Positions 7,733 through 15,079 of a DNA stretch of 64,000 bases are shown in pieces; within the stretch, counting starts at the first letter, position 1; each line of letters starts with the position of its first letter. The notes beneath the pieces are model-generated. The model had not been told where the DNA came from. It was given only the letters and a program-made list of their open reading frames with translations, and ran no database searches. The stretch comes from Clostridiales bacterium (GTDB lineage: Bacteria > Bacillota > Clostridia > Lachnospirales > Lachnospiraceae): contig JAHAFI010000006.1 in NCBI GenBank assembly GCA_018374355.1, positions 1 through 64,000 of the forward strand. The letters run 5' to 3'. The position numbers and the translations under genes were made by a program.

Positions 7733-7762
7733 TTACTCTTTACCTTCCGTCATGTTCCTTCC

Positions 7763-7906
7763 GTAACAGTTCAGCCTTTCAGGCTTCACAGTTACAAATG
7801 CATGCACACAAATCGCATATCATGCGATTTGGCGCCCGTATGTCTCGGGATTGACTTGCATTTGCAAGTCAACACCTCGCGGGACAGTAGAAGGCTGAAC
7901 TGTTAC
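7763..7906. repeat. 144-bp palindromic repeat element (long form)
   Basis: Perfect 16-bp terminal inverted repeats (GTAACAGTTCAGCCTT at 7763-7778 and its complement at 7891-7906) enclose two further perfect hairpins: AAATCGCAT/ATGCGATTT (7810-7830) and TTGACTTGCA/TGCAAGTCAA (7851-7872). There is no coding frame. A 29-nt internal stretch (7784-7812) recurs at 44408-44436 with two differences. Confidence 0.75.
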
Positions 7907-7968
7907 TTCCTCCCATTCTTTTCTTCCACACATGCTTGCATTCATTTGCTCACAATGCTATGATTATG

Positions 7969-8007
7969 GTAACTGTTCAAAAGGCAGGTTCCCGAATAGA
8001 CAGTTAC
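7969..8007. repeat. Short palindromic repeat (GTAACTG ... CAGTTAC)
   Basis: Begins GTAACTGTTCA and ends GAATAGACAGTTAC, with a central GGCAGGTTCC. It is related to the copies at 9537-9575 and 23541-23585. Confidence 0.6.
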
Positions 8008-8063
8008 TGATTATGAATAGATGTTGGAGTTAAACCCAAATATATAAGTGAGGATTAAAAAAT

Positions 8064-8996
8064 ATGAAATGGCTGGAAAAGCCCTACCATTCTCTGGATT
8101 ATATGCTAAAGAACCGTTTCGGAGAAAAAGTATACAAACTGACCTTAAACGGAGGGATGTCCTGTCCCAACCGTGACGGAAAACTTGGAACGAGAGGCTG
8201 TATTTTCTGCAGCGCCGGAGGCTCCGGGGATTTCGCGGCTGATGCGGCCCAAAGCATCGGGCAGCAGATTGAACAGCAGAAAGCCGATATCTGCCGGAAA
8301 CGCCCTGTGGGAAAATTTATCGCGTATTTTCAGGCTTATACCAATACGTATGCGCCGGTGGAATACCTGCGCAGGATTTTCACTGAGGCTGTCAGCCATC
8401 CTGATATCATTGCCCTCAGTATCGGTACCCGCCCGGACTGTCTGGACGATGATGTGCTGGAGCTTCTGTCTGAATTGAATCAGAAAAAGCCTGTCTGGGT
8501 GGAGCTGGGACTTCAGACGATCCACGAGTCTACCGCCCGCTATATCCGAAGAGGCTATCCCCTCTCCTGTTTTGAGGATGCCGCAGCACGGCTTCACAGC
8601 AGGAATCTGGAAATTATCGTTCACACGATTCTTGGACTGCCCGGGGAGACCTTTCCGCAGATGCTGGAAACCATTTCCTATCTGAACCGTATGCCGATTC
8701 AGGGAATCAAAATGCAGCTTCTGCATGTACTGAAAAATACCGATCTGGCCGATGATTATCTGGCAGGAAAGTTTCAGGTGCTCTCACAGGATGAATATCT
8801 GAATCTTGTCATTTCCTGTCTGGAACATCTGTCGCCGGAGATTGTAGTCCATCGGGTAACCGGGGACGGACCTAAGGATCTGCTGATCGCTCCCCTTTGG
8901 AGCAGCGCCAAACGCACCGTGCTCAATGAGCTTCACCATCGGATGAAGGAGCAGGATAGCTGGCAGGGAAAGTGTTATAAGGAGGAACTGTTATGA
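8064..8996 (+). CDS. TIGR01212 family radical SAM protein (YhcC/YtqA-like)
   Basis: A 310-residue radical-SAM enzyme. The iron-sulfur cysteines lie in SCPNRDGKLGTRGCIFCS (residues about 33-50), an arrangement typical of the YhcC/YtqA group, followed by AYFQAYTNTYAP, ALSIGTRPDCL, ELGLQTIHE and GLPGE motifs of the SAM-binding barrel. The reaction is not established; the family is distantly related to Elp3 and tRNA-modifying enzymes. It overlaps the next gene by ATGA, so the two are likely translated together. Confidence 0.92.
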   Translation: MKWLEKPYHSLDYMLKNRFGEKVYKLTLNGGMSCPNRDGKLGTRGCIFCSAGGSGDFAADAAQSIGQQIEQQKADICRKRPVGKFIAYFQAYTNTYAPVEYLRRIFTEAVSHPDIIALSIGTRPDCLDDDVLELLSELNQKKPVWVELGLQTIHESTARYIRRGYPLSCFEDAAARLHSRNLEIIVHTILGLPGETFPQMLETISYLNRMPIQGIKMQLLHVLKNTDLADDYLAGKFQVLSQDEYLNLVISCLEHLSPEIVVHRVTGDGPKDLLIAPLWSSAKRTVLNELHHRMKEQDSWQGKCYKEELL

Positions 8997-9508
8997 TTGA
9001 AAATTCTTCTACCCTTTACAAAATGATTATTCTCTATATGCTGGAAAAGGTTAATTTCCCCCTGTCCAACAGTCAGATTACCAACTTTTTCCTTGATAAA
9101 GAGTATACCACCTATTTCCATGTACAGCAGACCATTCATGACCTTCTGGAAAGCCGACTTCTGGAGGAGCAGAAAAGCGGCAACAGCATCTTCTATCAGA
9201 CCACCGAAGAAGGGCGGAAAACTCTGTCCTATTTTGAAAAAAATATGTCCGATGAGATTTTGCGGGAAGTCAACTCTTTCCTGAAAGAAAATGATTATGA
9301 GATGAGAAATAAAAATTCCATAAAAGCTGAATATTACCGGACACCGGAGCAGGAGTATGTTGTTCAGCTTCAGGTCCGGGAAAAACAGCTTCCCCTGATC
9401 AATCTGGAGCTGACCCTTCCCTCCAAAGAAATTGCCGAAGCGTTCTGCAGCCACTGGCCGGAAAAAAGTCAGGAAATTTACGCATACCTGATGAAAACCC
9501 TTTCCTGA
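8993..9508 (+). CDS. DUF4364 family protein
   Basis: A 171-residue protein of the DUF4364 family, common in clostridia next to the radical-SAM gene. The N-terminal 85 residues look like a winged-helix DNA-binding domain (MIILYMLEKVNFPLSNSQI, then HVQQTIHDLLESRLLEE and a TTEEGRKTL wing), similar to PadR-type regulators. The C-terminal part is an alpha/beta domain of unknown role. The ATG overlaps the TGA of the previous gene and has GGAGG 9 nt upstream. Function not known. Confidence 0.85.
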   Translation: MIENSSTLYKMIILYMLEKVNFPLSNSQITNFFLDKEYTTYFHVQQTIHDLLESRLLEEQKSGNSIFYQTTEEGRKTLSYFEKNMSDEILREVNSFLKENDYEMRNKNSIKAEYYRTPEQEYVVQLQVREKQLPLINLELTLPSKEIAEAFCSHWPEKSQEIYAYLMKTLS

Positions 9509-9536
9509 TATGTCCGTTGTAAACAAAAAATCTTTC

Positions 9537-9575
9537 TAACTGTTCAGAAGGACAGGGTCCTGAATAGTTACAAAT
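9537..9575. repeat. Short palindromic repeat
   Basis: TAACTGTTCAG ... CTGAATAGTTA with a central GGACAGGGTCC. This is the clearest copy of the short form. It lies between the DUF4364 stop codon and a convergent terminator. Confidence 0.65.
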
Positions 9576-9581
9576 CTTTAT

Positions 9582-9634
9582 AAAAAGCCTCTCTGTGACA
9601 GACTGCCTGAGCAGCCATCACAGAAAGGCTTTTT
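9582..9634. terminator. Convergent bidirectional terminator
   Basis: A 17-bp stem (9582-9598 with 9618-9634; one G-U pair) has A and T tracts at its two ends. It separates the plus-strand DUF4364 gene from minus-strand rarA. Confidence 0.85.
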
Positions 9635-9641
9635 CATTTTT

Positions 9642-10976
9642 TCAGACGGATTCCGGCTCTTCCCTGCTTCTGAGCCGCCGGATACGCTCTCCTGCCTGCT
9701 TTTCATATCCCAAATCCGTAGGAATATAGAATCTTTCCCCTTCAATCTCTGAAGGAAGATACTGCTGTTTCACATAATGCTCCGGATAATCATGGGCATA
9801 CCGATATCCCACTCCATGTCCCAGTTTTGCAGCCCCCTTGTAATGGGCATCCTGAAGATGGGGCGGAACCGTCGTCTTTTTATTTCTCACAGATTCCAGC
9901 GCTGCAAATACGGAATTGCACGAAGCGTTGCTCTTGGGTGCTGTAGCAATATAATTGACCGCCTCCGCCAGTATGATCTGCGCTTCCGGCATGCCGATCC
10001 GCTCCACCGCCTGAGCCGCCGCTGCAGCCACCACCAAAGCCTGAGGATCCGCCATTCCCACATCCTCCGCTGCACAGATCATGATTCTCCGGGAAATAAA
10101 TTTGATATCCTCTCCCGCATACAGCATCTTCGCCAGATAATAGACAGCCGCATCCGGGTCCGAACCACGCATACTCTTGATAAATGCAGATATCGTATCA
10201 TAGTGCTGATCTCCGGTCTTATCGTAGCGGACTACTCTTTTCTGTATACATTCGGAAGCCGTTTCCAAATCGATATGGATTTTCCCGTCACTGCTGCGCT
10301 CGGTGGTCAGCACGCCCAATTCAATAGCATTCAGCGCTGCCCTAGCATCCCCGCCGGAGATATCTGCCAGAAAATCCAGCGCCTCCTCCGTAATCTCTGC
10401 CTCATAGCTTCCCAGCCCCTTCTCAGTATCCGTAACCGCCCGGATCAGCAGTTTTCTGATATCTTCTTTTTCCAAAGGACGCAGTTCAAAGATAATTGAT
10501 CTGGATATCAAAGCACCATTTACCTCAAAATACGGGTTCTCCGTGGTGGCGCCGATCAGCACCAGTGTCCCGTCCTCCACGAAAGGAAGCAGATAATCCT
10601 GCTGGCTTTTATTAAATCGGTGAATCTCGTCTACAAACAGAATCGTTTTCCTTCCATACATTCCCAAACGGTTCTGCGCCTCCTTCACCACTTCCTCCAT
10701 ATCCTTTTTCCCTGCGGTTGTGGCGTTCAACTGAGTGAATTCCGCGCTGGTGGTATTGGCAACCACCTTCGCCAGCGTAGTTTTTCCCGTCCCCGGAGGG
10801 CCGTAAAAAATAACCGATCCAAGCTTATCCGCCTTGATTGCCCGGTACAGCAGCTTCCCTTTCCCTATAATATGCTCCTGCCCTACCACTTCTTCCAGCG
10901 TTACAGGACGCATCCGGGACGCCAGCGGAGACTCGTTCTCCAGAGCAGTTTCTTTCATATAATCAAATAAATCCAT
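9642..10976 (-). CDS. rarA: Replication-associated recombination protein A (MgsA/RarA AAA+ ATPase)
   Basis: A 444-residue AAA+ ATPase of the clamp-loader-related RarA/Mgs1/WRNIP1 family, acting at stalled replication forks. Walker A (YGPPGTGKTTLAK) and Walker B (LFVDEIHRFNKSQQ) are near residues 50 and 105, followed by sensor 1 GATTENPYFE and the C-terminal tetramerisation region (YLPSEIEGERFYIP). The ATG at 10976, encoding MDLFDYMKE, has CAGGAG upstream; an in-frame extension of 21 codons is open but runs into a repeat element and lacks a ribosome site. Monocistronic. Confidence 0.95.
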   Translation of the reverse strand: MDLFDYMKETALENESPLASRMRPVTLEEVVGQEHIIGKGKLLYRAIKADKLGSVIFYGPPGTGKTTLAKVVANTTSAEFTQLNATTAGKKDMEEVVKEAQNRLGMYGRKTILFVDEIHRFNKSQQDYLLPFVEDGTLVLIGATTENPYFEVNGALISRSIIFELRPLEKEDIRKLLIRAVTDTEKGLGSYEAEITEEALDFLADISGGDARAALNAIELGVLTTERSSDGKIHIDLETASECIQKRVVRYDKTGDQHYDTISAFIKSMRGSDPDAAVYYLAKMLYAGEDIKFISRRIMICAAEDVGMADPQALVVAAAAAQAVERIGMPEAQIILAEAVNYIATAPKSNASCNSVFAALESVRNKKTTVPPHLQDAHYKGAAKLGHGVGYRYAHDYPEHYVKQQYLPSEIEGERFYIPTDLGYEKQAGERIRRLRSREEPESV

Positions 10977-11008
10977 AATCTGTACTCCTGTATTATTTTC
11001 TTCCGTGC

Positions 11009-11052
11009 AGCTATTCAGACTCCTGTTCTTCCTAGTCACGAATGCAGTTACT
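11009..11052. repeat. Divergent copy of the short palindromic repeat
   Basis: Read on the minus strand it begins GTAACTGCATTCGTGACTAG and ends with CAGGAGTCTGAATAGCTG, resembling the copies at 23541-23585 and 9537-9575. It lies just upstream of rarA. Confidence 0.4.
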
Positions 11053-11096
11053 CTTCCGTCATTGTATCAGAGATTTTCTGTTCCTACAAGTGGCCT

Positions 11097-11819
11097 TCAC
11101 TCTGCGATCATCCGGTCTGCCGTCACAAATGTAAATCCTTTTTTCTTCAACGCGTCCACAATCTGAAAGGCAGCCTCAACGGAGGTCTCATATCCGTCAT
11201 GCATCAAAATCACATCCCCGTCCTCCGCCTGCTCCAGCACTCTTTTCACAACTGCATCCGTATTTTGCAGCTTCCAGTCCAGAGAATCCACATTCCACAT
11301 CACGGGGATCATCTCTACCCCGCACTCCAGATTTTCATCCCACTCTCCAAAAGGCGGTCTGACATACATGGGATACTCTCCCGTACACTCGTAAATCAGG
11401 TTATTGGTCTTTGCAATTTCCTGACATGCTTTAGTTTCCGGGAGCTTATTGAGCTGTTTGTGGCTGTAGGAATGATTTCCCAGCAGATGCCCCTCCTCTG
11501 CCAGATGCTTTACTGCCTCCGGATACTTTTCGATATTGGTTCCCAGCAAAAAAAAAGTGGCCTGTACTCCTCTCATTTTCAGGCCTTCCGACAATCTTTC
11601 CGTATAAGCACTGGGACCGTCGTCAAAGGTGAGGGCAATACGCGGGGCTTCTTCCCCTCCCATGGCTGCCGTTTCGCATCCCTCCTCCTGCGTTCCCCCT
11701 ATATGGTTTTCTCCTCCGGCAGTTTTGCCCTTCACTCCCCACACAATACAGACCATCAGCCCCAGAACTATAGTGATCATCGGTTTCACCCGGCTATATA
11801 ACTGCTTCCAACTGTTCAT
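11097..11819 (-). CDS. Polysaccharide deacetylase (CE4 family), membrane-anchored
   Basis: A 240-residue protein with a hydrophobic anchor at residues about 13-28 and a NodB/CE4 domain from about 60. Motif 1 ALTFDDGPS, motif 2 LGNHSYSHKQL, motif 3 RPPFGEWD, and motif 5 ILMHDGYE are present, so the metal-dependent deacetylase site looks complete. CE4 enzymes remove acetyl groups from peptidoglycan or other N-acetyl-hexosamine polymers; the exact substrate is not evident. It stands between rarA and the infC operon, with the infC operon terminator just upstream. Confidence 0.9.
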   Translation of the reverse strand: MNSWKQLYSRVKPMITIVLGLMVCIVWGVKGKTAGGENHIGGTQEEGCETAAMGGEEAPRIALTFDDGPSAYTERLSEGLKMRGVQATFFLLGTNIEKYPEAVKHLAEEGHLLGNHSYSHKQLNKLPETKACQEIAKTNNLIYECTGEYPMYVRPPFGEWDENLECGVEMIPVMWNVDSLDWKLQNTDAVVKRVLEQAEDGDVILMHDGYETSVEAAFQIVDALKKKGFTFVTADRMIAE

Positions 11820-11862
11820 TGCTGCTCCGCTTATCCGTTTTATAAATGTGTATGTTGGAACA

Positions 11863-11902
11863 GAAAAAAAAATCCCTGTAAACCTTTCGTCTACAGGGAT
11901 TA
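11863..11902 (-). terminator. Terminator of infC-rpmI-rplT
   Basis: On the minus strand AATCCCTGTAGAC and its complement (with GGTTTACAGGGATT) form a stem with a GAAA loop, followed by a long T run, 15 bp after the rplT stop. Confidence 0.85.
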
Positions 11903-11916
11903 ATATTTTCTATATA

Positions 11917-12273
11917 TTATGCAAGTTTGCTTTTAGCCAGCTCTGCCAGTGTAGCAAATCCTTCTGCATCGTTGATAGCCATGTCAGCCAGAACTTTTCT
12001 GTTCAGTTCAACGCCTGCTAATTTCAGACCATACATAAATTTGCTGTAGGACAGTCCGTTGATTCTTGCTGCTGCATTGATACGAGCGATCCAAAGCTGT
12101 CTGAACTGACGTTTTTTCTGTTTTCTTCCAGCGTAAGCGCTTGTCAGAGCACGCATAACAGACTGTTTAGCGATTCTGTACTGTTTGGATCTTGCTCCTC
12201 TGTAACCTTTTGCCAGTTTCAGGACTCTATTGTGTTTTTTCTTTGCATTTAATCCGCCTTTAATTCTTGCCAT
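11917..12273 (-). CDS. rplT: 50S ribosomal protein L20
   Basis: A 118-residue L20 of normal length: begins MARIKGGLNAKKKHNRVLKL, continues with KGYRGARSKQYRIA and the C-terminal globular part with LWIARINAAARINGLSYS. L20 is needed early in 50S assembly and in Firmicutes and Proteobacteria also represses its own operon by binding the infC leader mRNA. It is the last gene of infC-rpmI-rplT. Confidence 0.98.
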   Translation of the reverse strand: MARIKGGLNAKKKHNRVLKLAKGYRGARSKQYRIAKQSVMRALTSAYAGRKQKKRQFRQLWIARINAAARINGLSYSKFMYGLKLAGVELNRKVLADMAINDAEGFATLAELAKSKLA

Positions 12274-12300
12274 TTCTCAATTCCTCCTTCAATCTCAATC

Positions 12301-12498
12301 TTATAAGTACGGTAAGATTTTCTTCATGTTCTTAACGTTGCTCTGATCCATGATAGTTGCTTTTCTGAGGTTTCTTTTTCTCTTCTGAGATTTTTTTGTT
12401 AAGATATGGCTTTTATAAGCTTTATTTCTTACGATTTTACCTGTACCTGTAGTTTTGAAACGTTTAGCAGCAGCTCTGCTTGTTTTAATTTTTGGCAT
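12301..12498 (-). CDS. rpmI: 50S ribosomal protein L35
   Basis: A 65-residue L35: MPKIKTSRAAAKRFKTTGTG, then the typical HILTKKSQKRKRNLR motif and terminal KKILPYL. Middle gene of the infC operon, 27 bp before rplT, with AGGAGG before the ATG. Confidence 0.98.
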   Translation of the reverse strand: MPKIKTSRAAAKRFKTTGTGKIVRNKAYKSHILTKKSQKRKRNLRKATIMDQSNVKNMKKILPYL

Positions 12499-12531
12499 TT
12501 TATGTTCCTCCTTGATTTTGCTTTTCTATTT

Positions 12532-13038
12532 TTAACGTTTTTCAGTTAAAAACATAGTCATACTTCTGCCTTCCACCTTCGGCGCTTTTTCCACTACCGC
12601 GATATCTGACAGTTTCTCTGCGAATTCGTCCAGAATGTATTTGCTGCTCTGCATATGCGCCATCTCTCTTCCACGGAAACGTAAAGTTACTTTTACCTTA
12701 TCACCTTTGGAGATAAACTTTCTGGCAGCTCCCACTTTGGTATTCAGGTCATTTGTATCGATGTTCGGAGACAAACGAACTTCTTTTACCTCGATGGTTT
12801 TCTGTTTTTTCTTTGCTTCTTTTTCTTTTCTGGCCAGTTCATATTTGTACTTTCCGTAGTCAATGATCTTGCATACCGGCGGTTTCGCCGCAGGTGCAAT
12901 CTTCACCAAATCCAGTCCTGCTTCCTGAGCACGCTTATAAGCATCTCTTGAAGACATAATTCCCAACTGTTCCCCATCTTCGCCGATCAGACGAATCTCT
13001 CTGTCTCTGATCTGCTCATTAATCATTAAATCGCTAAT
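12532..13038 (-). CDS. infC: Translation initiation factor IF-3, with AUU start codon
   Basis: IF-3 controls start-site fidelity on the 30S subunit. The N-domain (NEQIRDREIRLIGEDGEQLG), the lysine-rich linker, and the C-domain (VRLSPNIDTNDL ... VTLRFRGREM) are complete. An ATG at 13026 would give 164 residues, but it sits about 21 nt from the only ribosome site (GGAGGTG). An in-frame ATT at 13036-13038 is 9 nt from GGAGG and adds four residues (M-S-D-L). infC in Bacillus and E. coli starts with AUU and uses it for autoregulation, so I call the ATT as start: 168 residues. Confidence 0.9.
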   Translation of the reverse strand: MSDLMINEQIRDREIRLIGEDGEQLGIMSSRDAYKRAQEAGLDLVKIAPAAKPPVCKIIDYGKYKYELARKEKEAKKKQKTIEVKEVRLSPNIDTNDLNTKVGAARKFISKGDKVKVTLRFRGREMAHMQSSKYILDEFAEKLSDIAVVEKAPKVEGRSMTMFLTEKR

Positions 13039-13204
13039 AGTGGTACACCTCCATCATTAAAAAACTTCCTTGTTCAGTGCATAAAAAAGCAGATAGTCAG
13101 ACTATCCGCAATAATATCAGTAAGATTTCCTTATCGATTCTTATTAACCGTAGTCACTTCATTGTGCTAAGGTGAGAGCGGATACTCTTCTTTGTTTTTC
13201 ATAC
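13039..13204 (-). promoter_or_regulatory. infC leader (L20-type attenuation leader)
   Basis: About 165 nt separate the promoter from the infC start. The leader holds several possible pairings and ends in an intrinsic terminator just before the ribosome site. Position and layout match the L20-responsive leader of Firmicute infC operons, in which L20 binding favours premature termination. Assignment to that RNA family is by context rather than a covariance search. Confidence 0.6.
13083..13109 (-). terminator. Attenuator hairpin in the infC leader
   Basis: On the minus strand GCGGATAGT pairs with ACTATCTGC around a 3-nt loop and is followed by TTTTTT, about 30 nt before the Shine-Dalgarno site. 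Confidence 0.8.
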
Positions 13205-13210
13205 CTGAGT

Positions 13211-13239
13211 ATGGTATCATATTTACCTTTCTGTGTCAA
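13211..13239 (-). promoter_or_regulatory. infC operon promoter
   Basis: Minus-strand TTGACA (13234-13239) and TACCAT (13211-13216) are separated by 17 nt. Confidence 0.7.
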
Positions 13240-13325
13240 TCATTTATTTCTATTTTTTTATTTTCAATGCATCCAGACAGCACCTTACGTTTTCTTTACT
13301 TTTTCTTATAATCTCCTCACTCAGC

Positions 13326-13373
13326 TTGTATATCTCTCCAAATCTGCTATAATAAAACATCATGTTAAACATG
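13326..13373 (+). promoter_or_regulatory. Promoter and palindromic site of the lipoprotein gene
   Basis: TTGTAT (13326-13331) and TATAAT (13348-13353) are separated by 16 nt. A perfect 7-bp inverted repeat, TCATGTTAAACATGA (about 13360-13374), sits at the predicted transcription start and could be a repressor site. Confidence 0.5.
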
Positions 13374-13430
13374 AAATTCAAGCATTCTCTGCAACTCATT
13401 GATTTGCAGCACACAAAAGGAGTGAAAAAC

Positions 13431-14570
13431 GTGAAAATAAAATCTTTTCTCTATATCACAGGAACCGGTATCCTGCTTGCCGCCCTAGCCGGATGCTCAA
13501 AGGATAAATTCGATGCCTCCGCCTACGCAACGGCTCTGTTGGACGCGGAATATAAGGGTAATTTTGATGAATACGCAAAGCTGTCCGGTCTGGACGCCGA
13601 AGAGCTGGCTTCCCGGTATGAAGAAACTATCGCCAATCTGGTTTCCCTCGACGCAGGGGACTCCACTGTTGCTCCGGGAAATGAAACTATTCCTCCGCAG
13701 ATGCATCAGGATTACACCGATCTTTGGAAAAATGTTCTGAAAAAAACTGACTATAAAGTAACAGAAACCGAAAAAACCAGTGATACAAGCTATAAAATAT
13801 CGTTGGAAACCCGGCAGATGAATTTCCACTCCCTCTCAGGAGAGATCCTAACCGAAAAGCTGATGGAATATTATGCGTCAAGCACGATAGATCCCGAGGC
13901 TGATACGGAGTTTTCTCAGCTTCAGTTTATGCTGGAATCCTATCAGGAAGCTTTAGAAGACCTTACCTATGCAGACCCGGAAACAGTAACCCTCACGCTG
14001 AGCAAAGAGGAAAACTCTTCCTTCACCATCTCTGATGAGGAGCTCGATACCCTGCTTACAAATCATCTTTTGGATGCCAAAGCGGCGGCAGATGAATCTG
14101 CGGTTTCTAACGGGCAGACCCCTGTCACAGAGGCCACACCGGATCAGACTCTGCCGGAAAATCTGGATGAAGCGCCGGTAAGCCAGTTGGGAGAACCATT
14201 TACCCTCCGGAAAGACGGAACAGATCTGGCAACTTTCTCCATTGATAAAATAGAGGCAACGGAGGAGCGAAGTGAGTATGACCCCTCCAATCCGGAAAAG
14301 GTCATCGTAATCACCTACACCTATCAGAATCTGGCGCTGGAAAGTCCGCTGTTATATGATGAGATGAGTTTTCAGGTTTTAGAGGGCGAAACGGTCTGTA
14401 CCCCTTACTATCTGCAGAATCTGATTCCTGCGGATGCAGCGGTCAAGGGCGGCGATGCCATAACCGCTTCTCTCGCTTACGGTGTGTCCTCTACCTGTAC
14501 AGAGGTTACGGTCTATATAAACGGCGTTCAGATTGATGTTCCGTTTACCGTAACAGCTCCGATTTCCTGA
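13431..14570 (+). CDS. Secreted lipoprotein, DUF5105-like C-terminal domain
   Basis: A 379-residue lipoprotein starting at GTG 13431, fixed by AAAGGAG 8 nt upstream. The signal peptide ends in the lipobox LAALAGC with the lipidated Cys at position 22. The middle is a helical, acidic domain, and the C-terminal third (FTLRKDGTDLATFSIDKIEA ... SNPEKVIVITYTYQNLA) looks like the beta-sandwich DUF5105/DUF4352-type domain found in Firmicute lipoproteins. Role unknown; outer face of the membrane. Monocistronic, with its own promoter and terminator. Confidence 0.75.
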   Translation: MKIKSFLYITGTGILLAALAGCSKDKFDASAYATALLDAEYKGNFDEYAKLSGLDAEELASRYEETIANLVSLDAGDSTVAPGNETIPPQMHQDYTDLWKNVLKKTDYKVTETEKTSDTSYKISLETRQMNFHSLSGEILTEKLMEYYASSTIDPEADTEFSQLQFMLESYQEALEDLTYADPETVTLTLSKEENSSFTISDEELDTLLTNHLLDAKAAADESAVSNGQTPVTEATPDQTLPENLDEAPVSQLGEPFTLRKDGTDLATFSIDKIEATEERSEYDPSNPEKVIVITYTYQNLALESPLLYDEMSFQVLEGETVCTPYYLQNLIPADAAVKGGDAITASLAYGVSSTCTEVTVYINGVQIDVPFTVTAPIS

Positions 14571-14626
14571 TCAGACTATTTCGCAAAACAATATCTTTCC
14601 GAACAATTACGATTATTCACACAAAA

Positions 14627-14659
14627 TTCAGGGTACTTTCCTATCGAAAGTACCCTGAA
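14627..14659. terminator. Convergent terminator
   Basis: TTCAGGGTACTTTC (14627-14640) pairs perfectly with GAAAGTACCCTGAA (14646-14659), flanked by A and T tracts. It serves the plus-strand lipoprotein gene and the minus-strand DUF1540 gene. Confidence 0.85.
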
Positions 14660-14684
14660 AAAATTTTATCTTTTTTCTGTTTTT

Positions 14685-14999
14685 TTACTTACTGCGAAAA
14701 GTTCCGCAGCAGGTTTCCTCACAACTGCAGGCTTGGGAACCATTGATATCGATTGCTCCCGCTTCACAGCATTTGTCCTCATTGAATGTGCAGTTGCAGG
14801 CGCTGCATCCTACCTGAATGGTGTCGCAGCCGCATTTGGAACTGTTGACATTGCTGTCACCGGAGCGCTCCATAAAGCTGGAGCAGCAGGTCTCATCTAC
14901 TGATTTCGCATGGTCTCCGCTGACCTGAATATCTCCTTTGGAGCAAAGCTGTTCTTTGTTGTATACACATTTTACCGCAGTACATCTTAATGCTGGCAT
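14685..14999 (-). CDS. Cysteine-rich DUF1540 protein (two repeats)
   Basis: A 104-residue protein with two DUF1540 units, each with a Cys-x3-Cys ... Cys ... CC pattern: ALRCTAVKCVYNKEQLCSKG ... DETCCSSF, and VGCSACNCTFNEDKCCEAG ... EETCCGTF. The regular cysteines suggest metal binding or disulfides. The family is common in clostridia, with unknown function and some association with spores. AGGAGGT lies 7 nt before the ATG at 14999. It follows argD by 80 bp on the same strand. Confidence 0.85.
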   Translation of the reverse strand: MPALRCTAVKCVYNKEQLCSKGDIQVSGDHAKSVDETCCSSFMERSGDSNVNSSKCGCDTIQVGCSACNCTFNEDKCCEAGAIDINGSQACSCEETCCGTFRSK

Positions 15000-15079
15000 C
15001 ACACATACCTCCTTTTCTGATTTCCGATTTTAGTATGTGCGATATTTCTTATATTATTCAAAAAATTTTGACAGCAGAC

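Larger units (their letters stand above)
7702..8063. other. Intergenic gap holding two repeat copies
   Basis: This 362-bp gap has no gene. It contains the thiT terminator, the long repeat at 7763-7906 and a short repeat at 7969-8007. The promoter for the radical-SAM gene was not identified with confidence. Confidence 0.6.
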
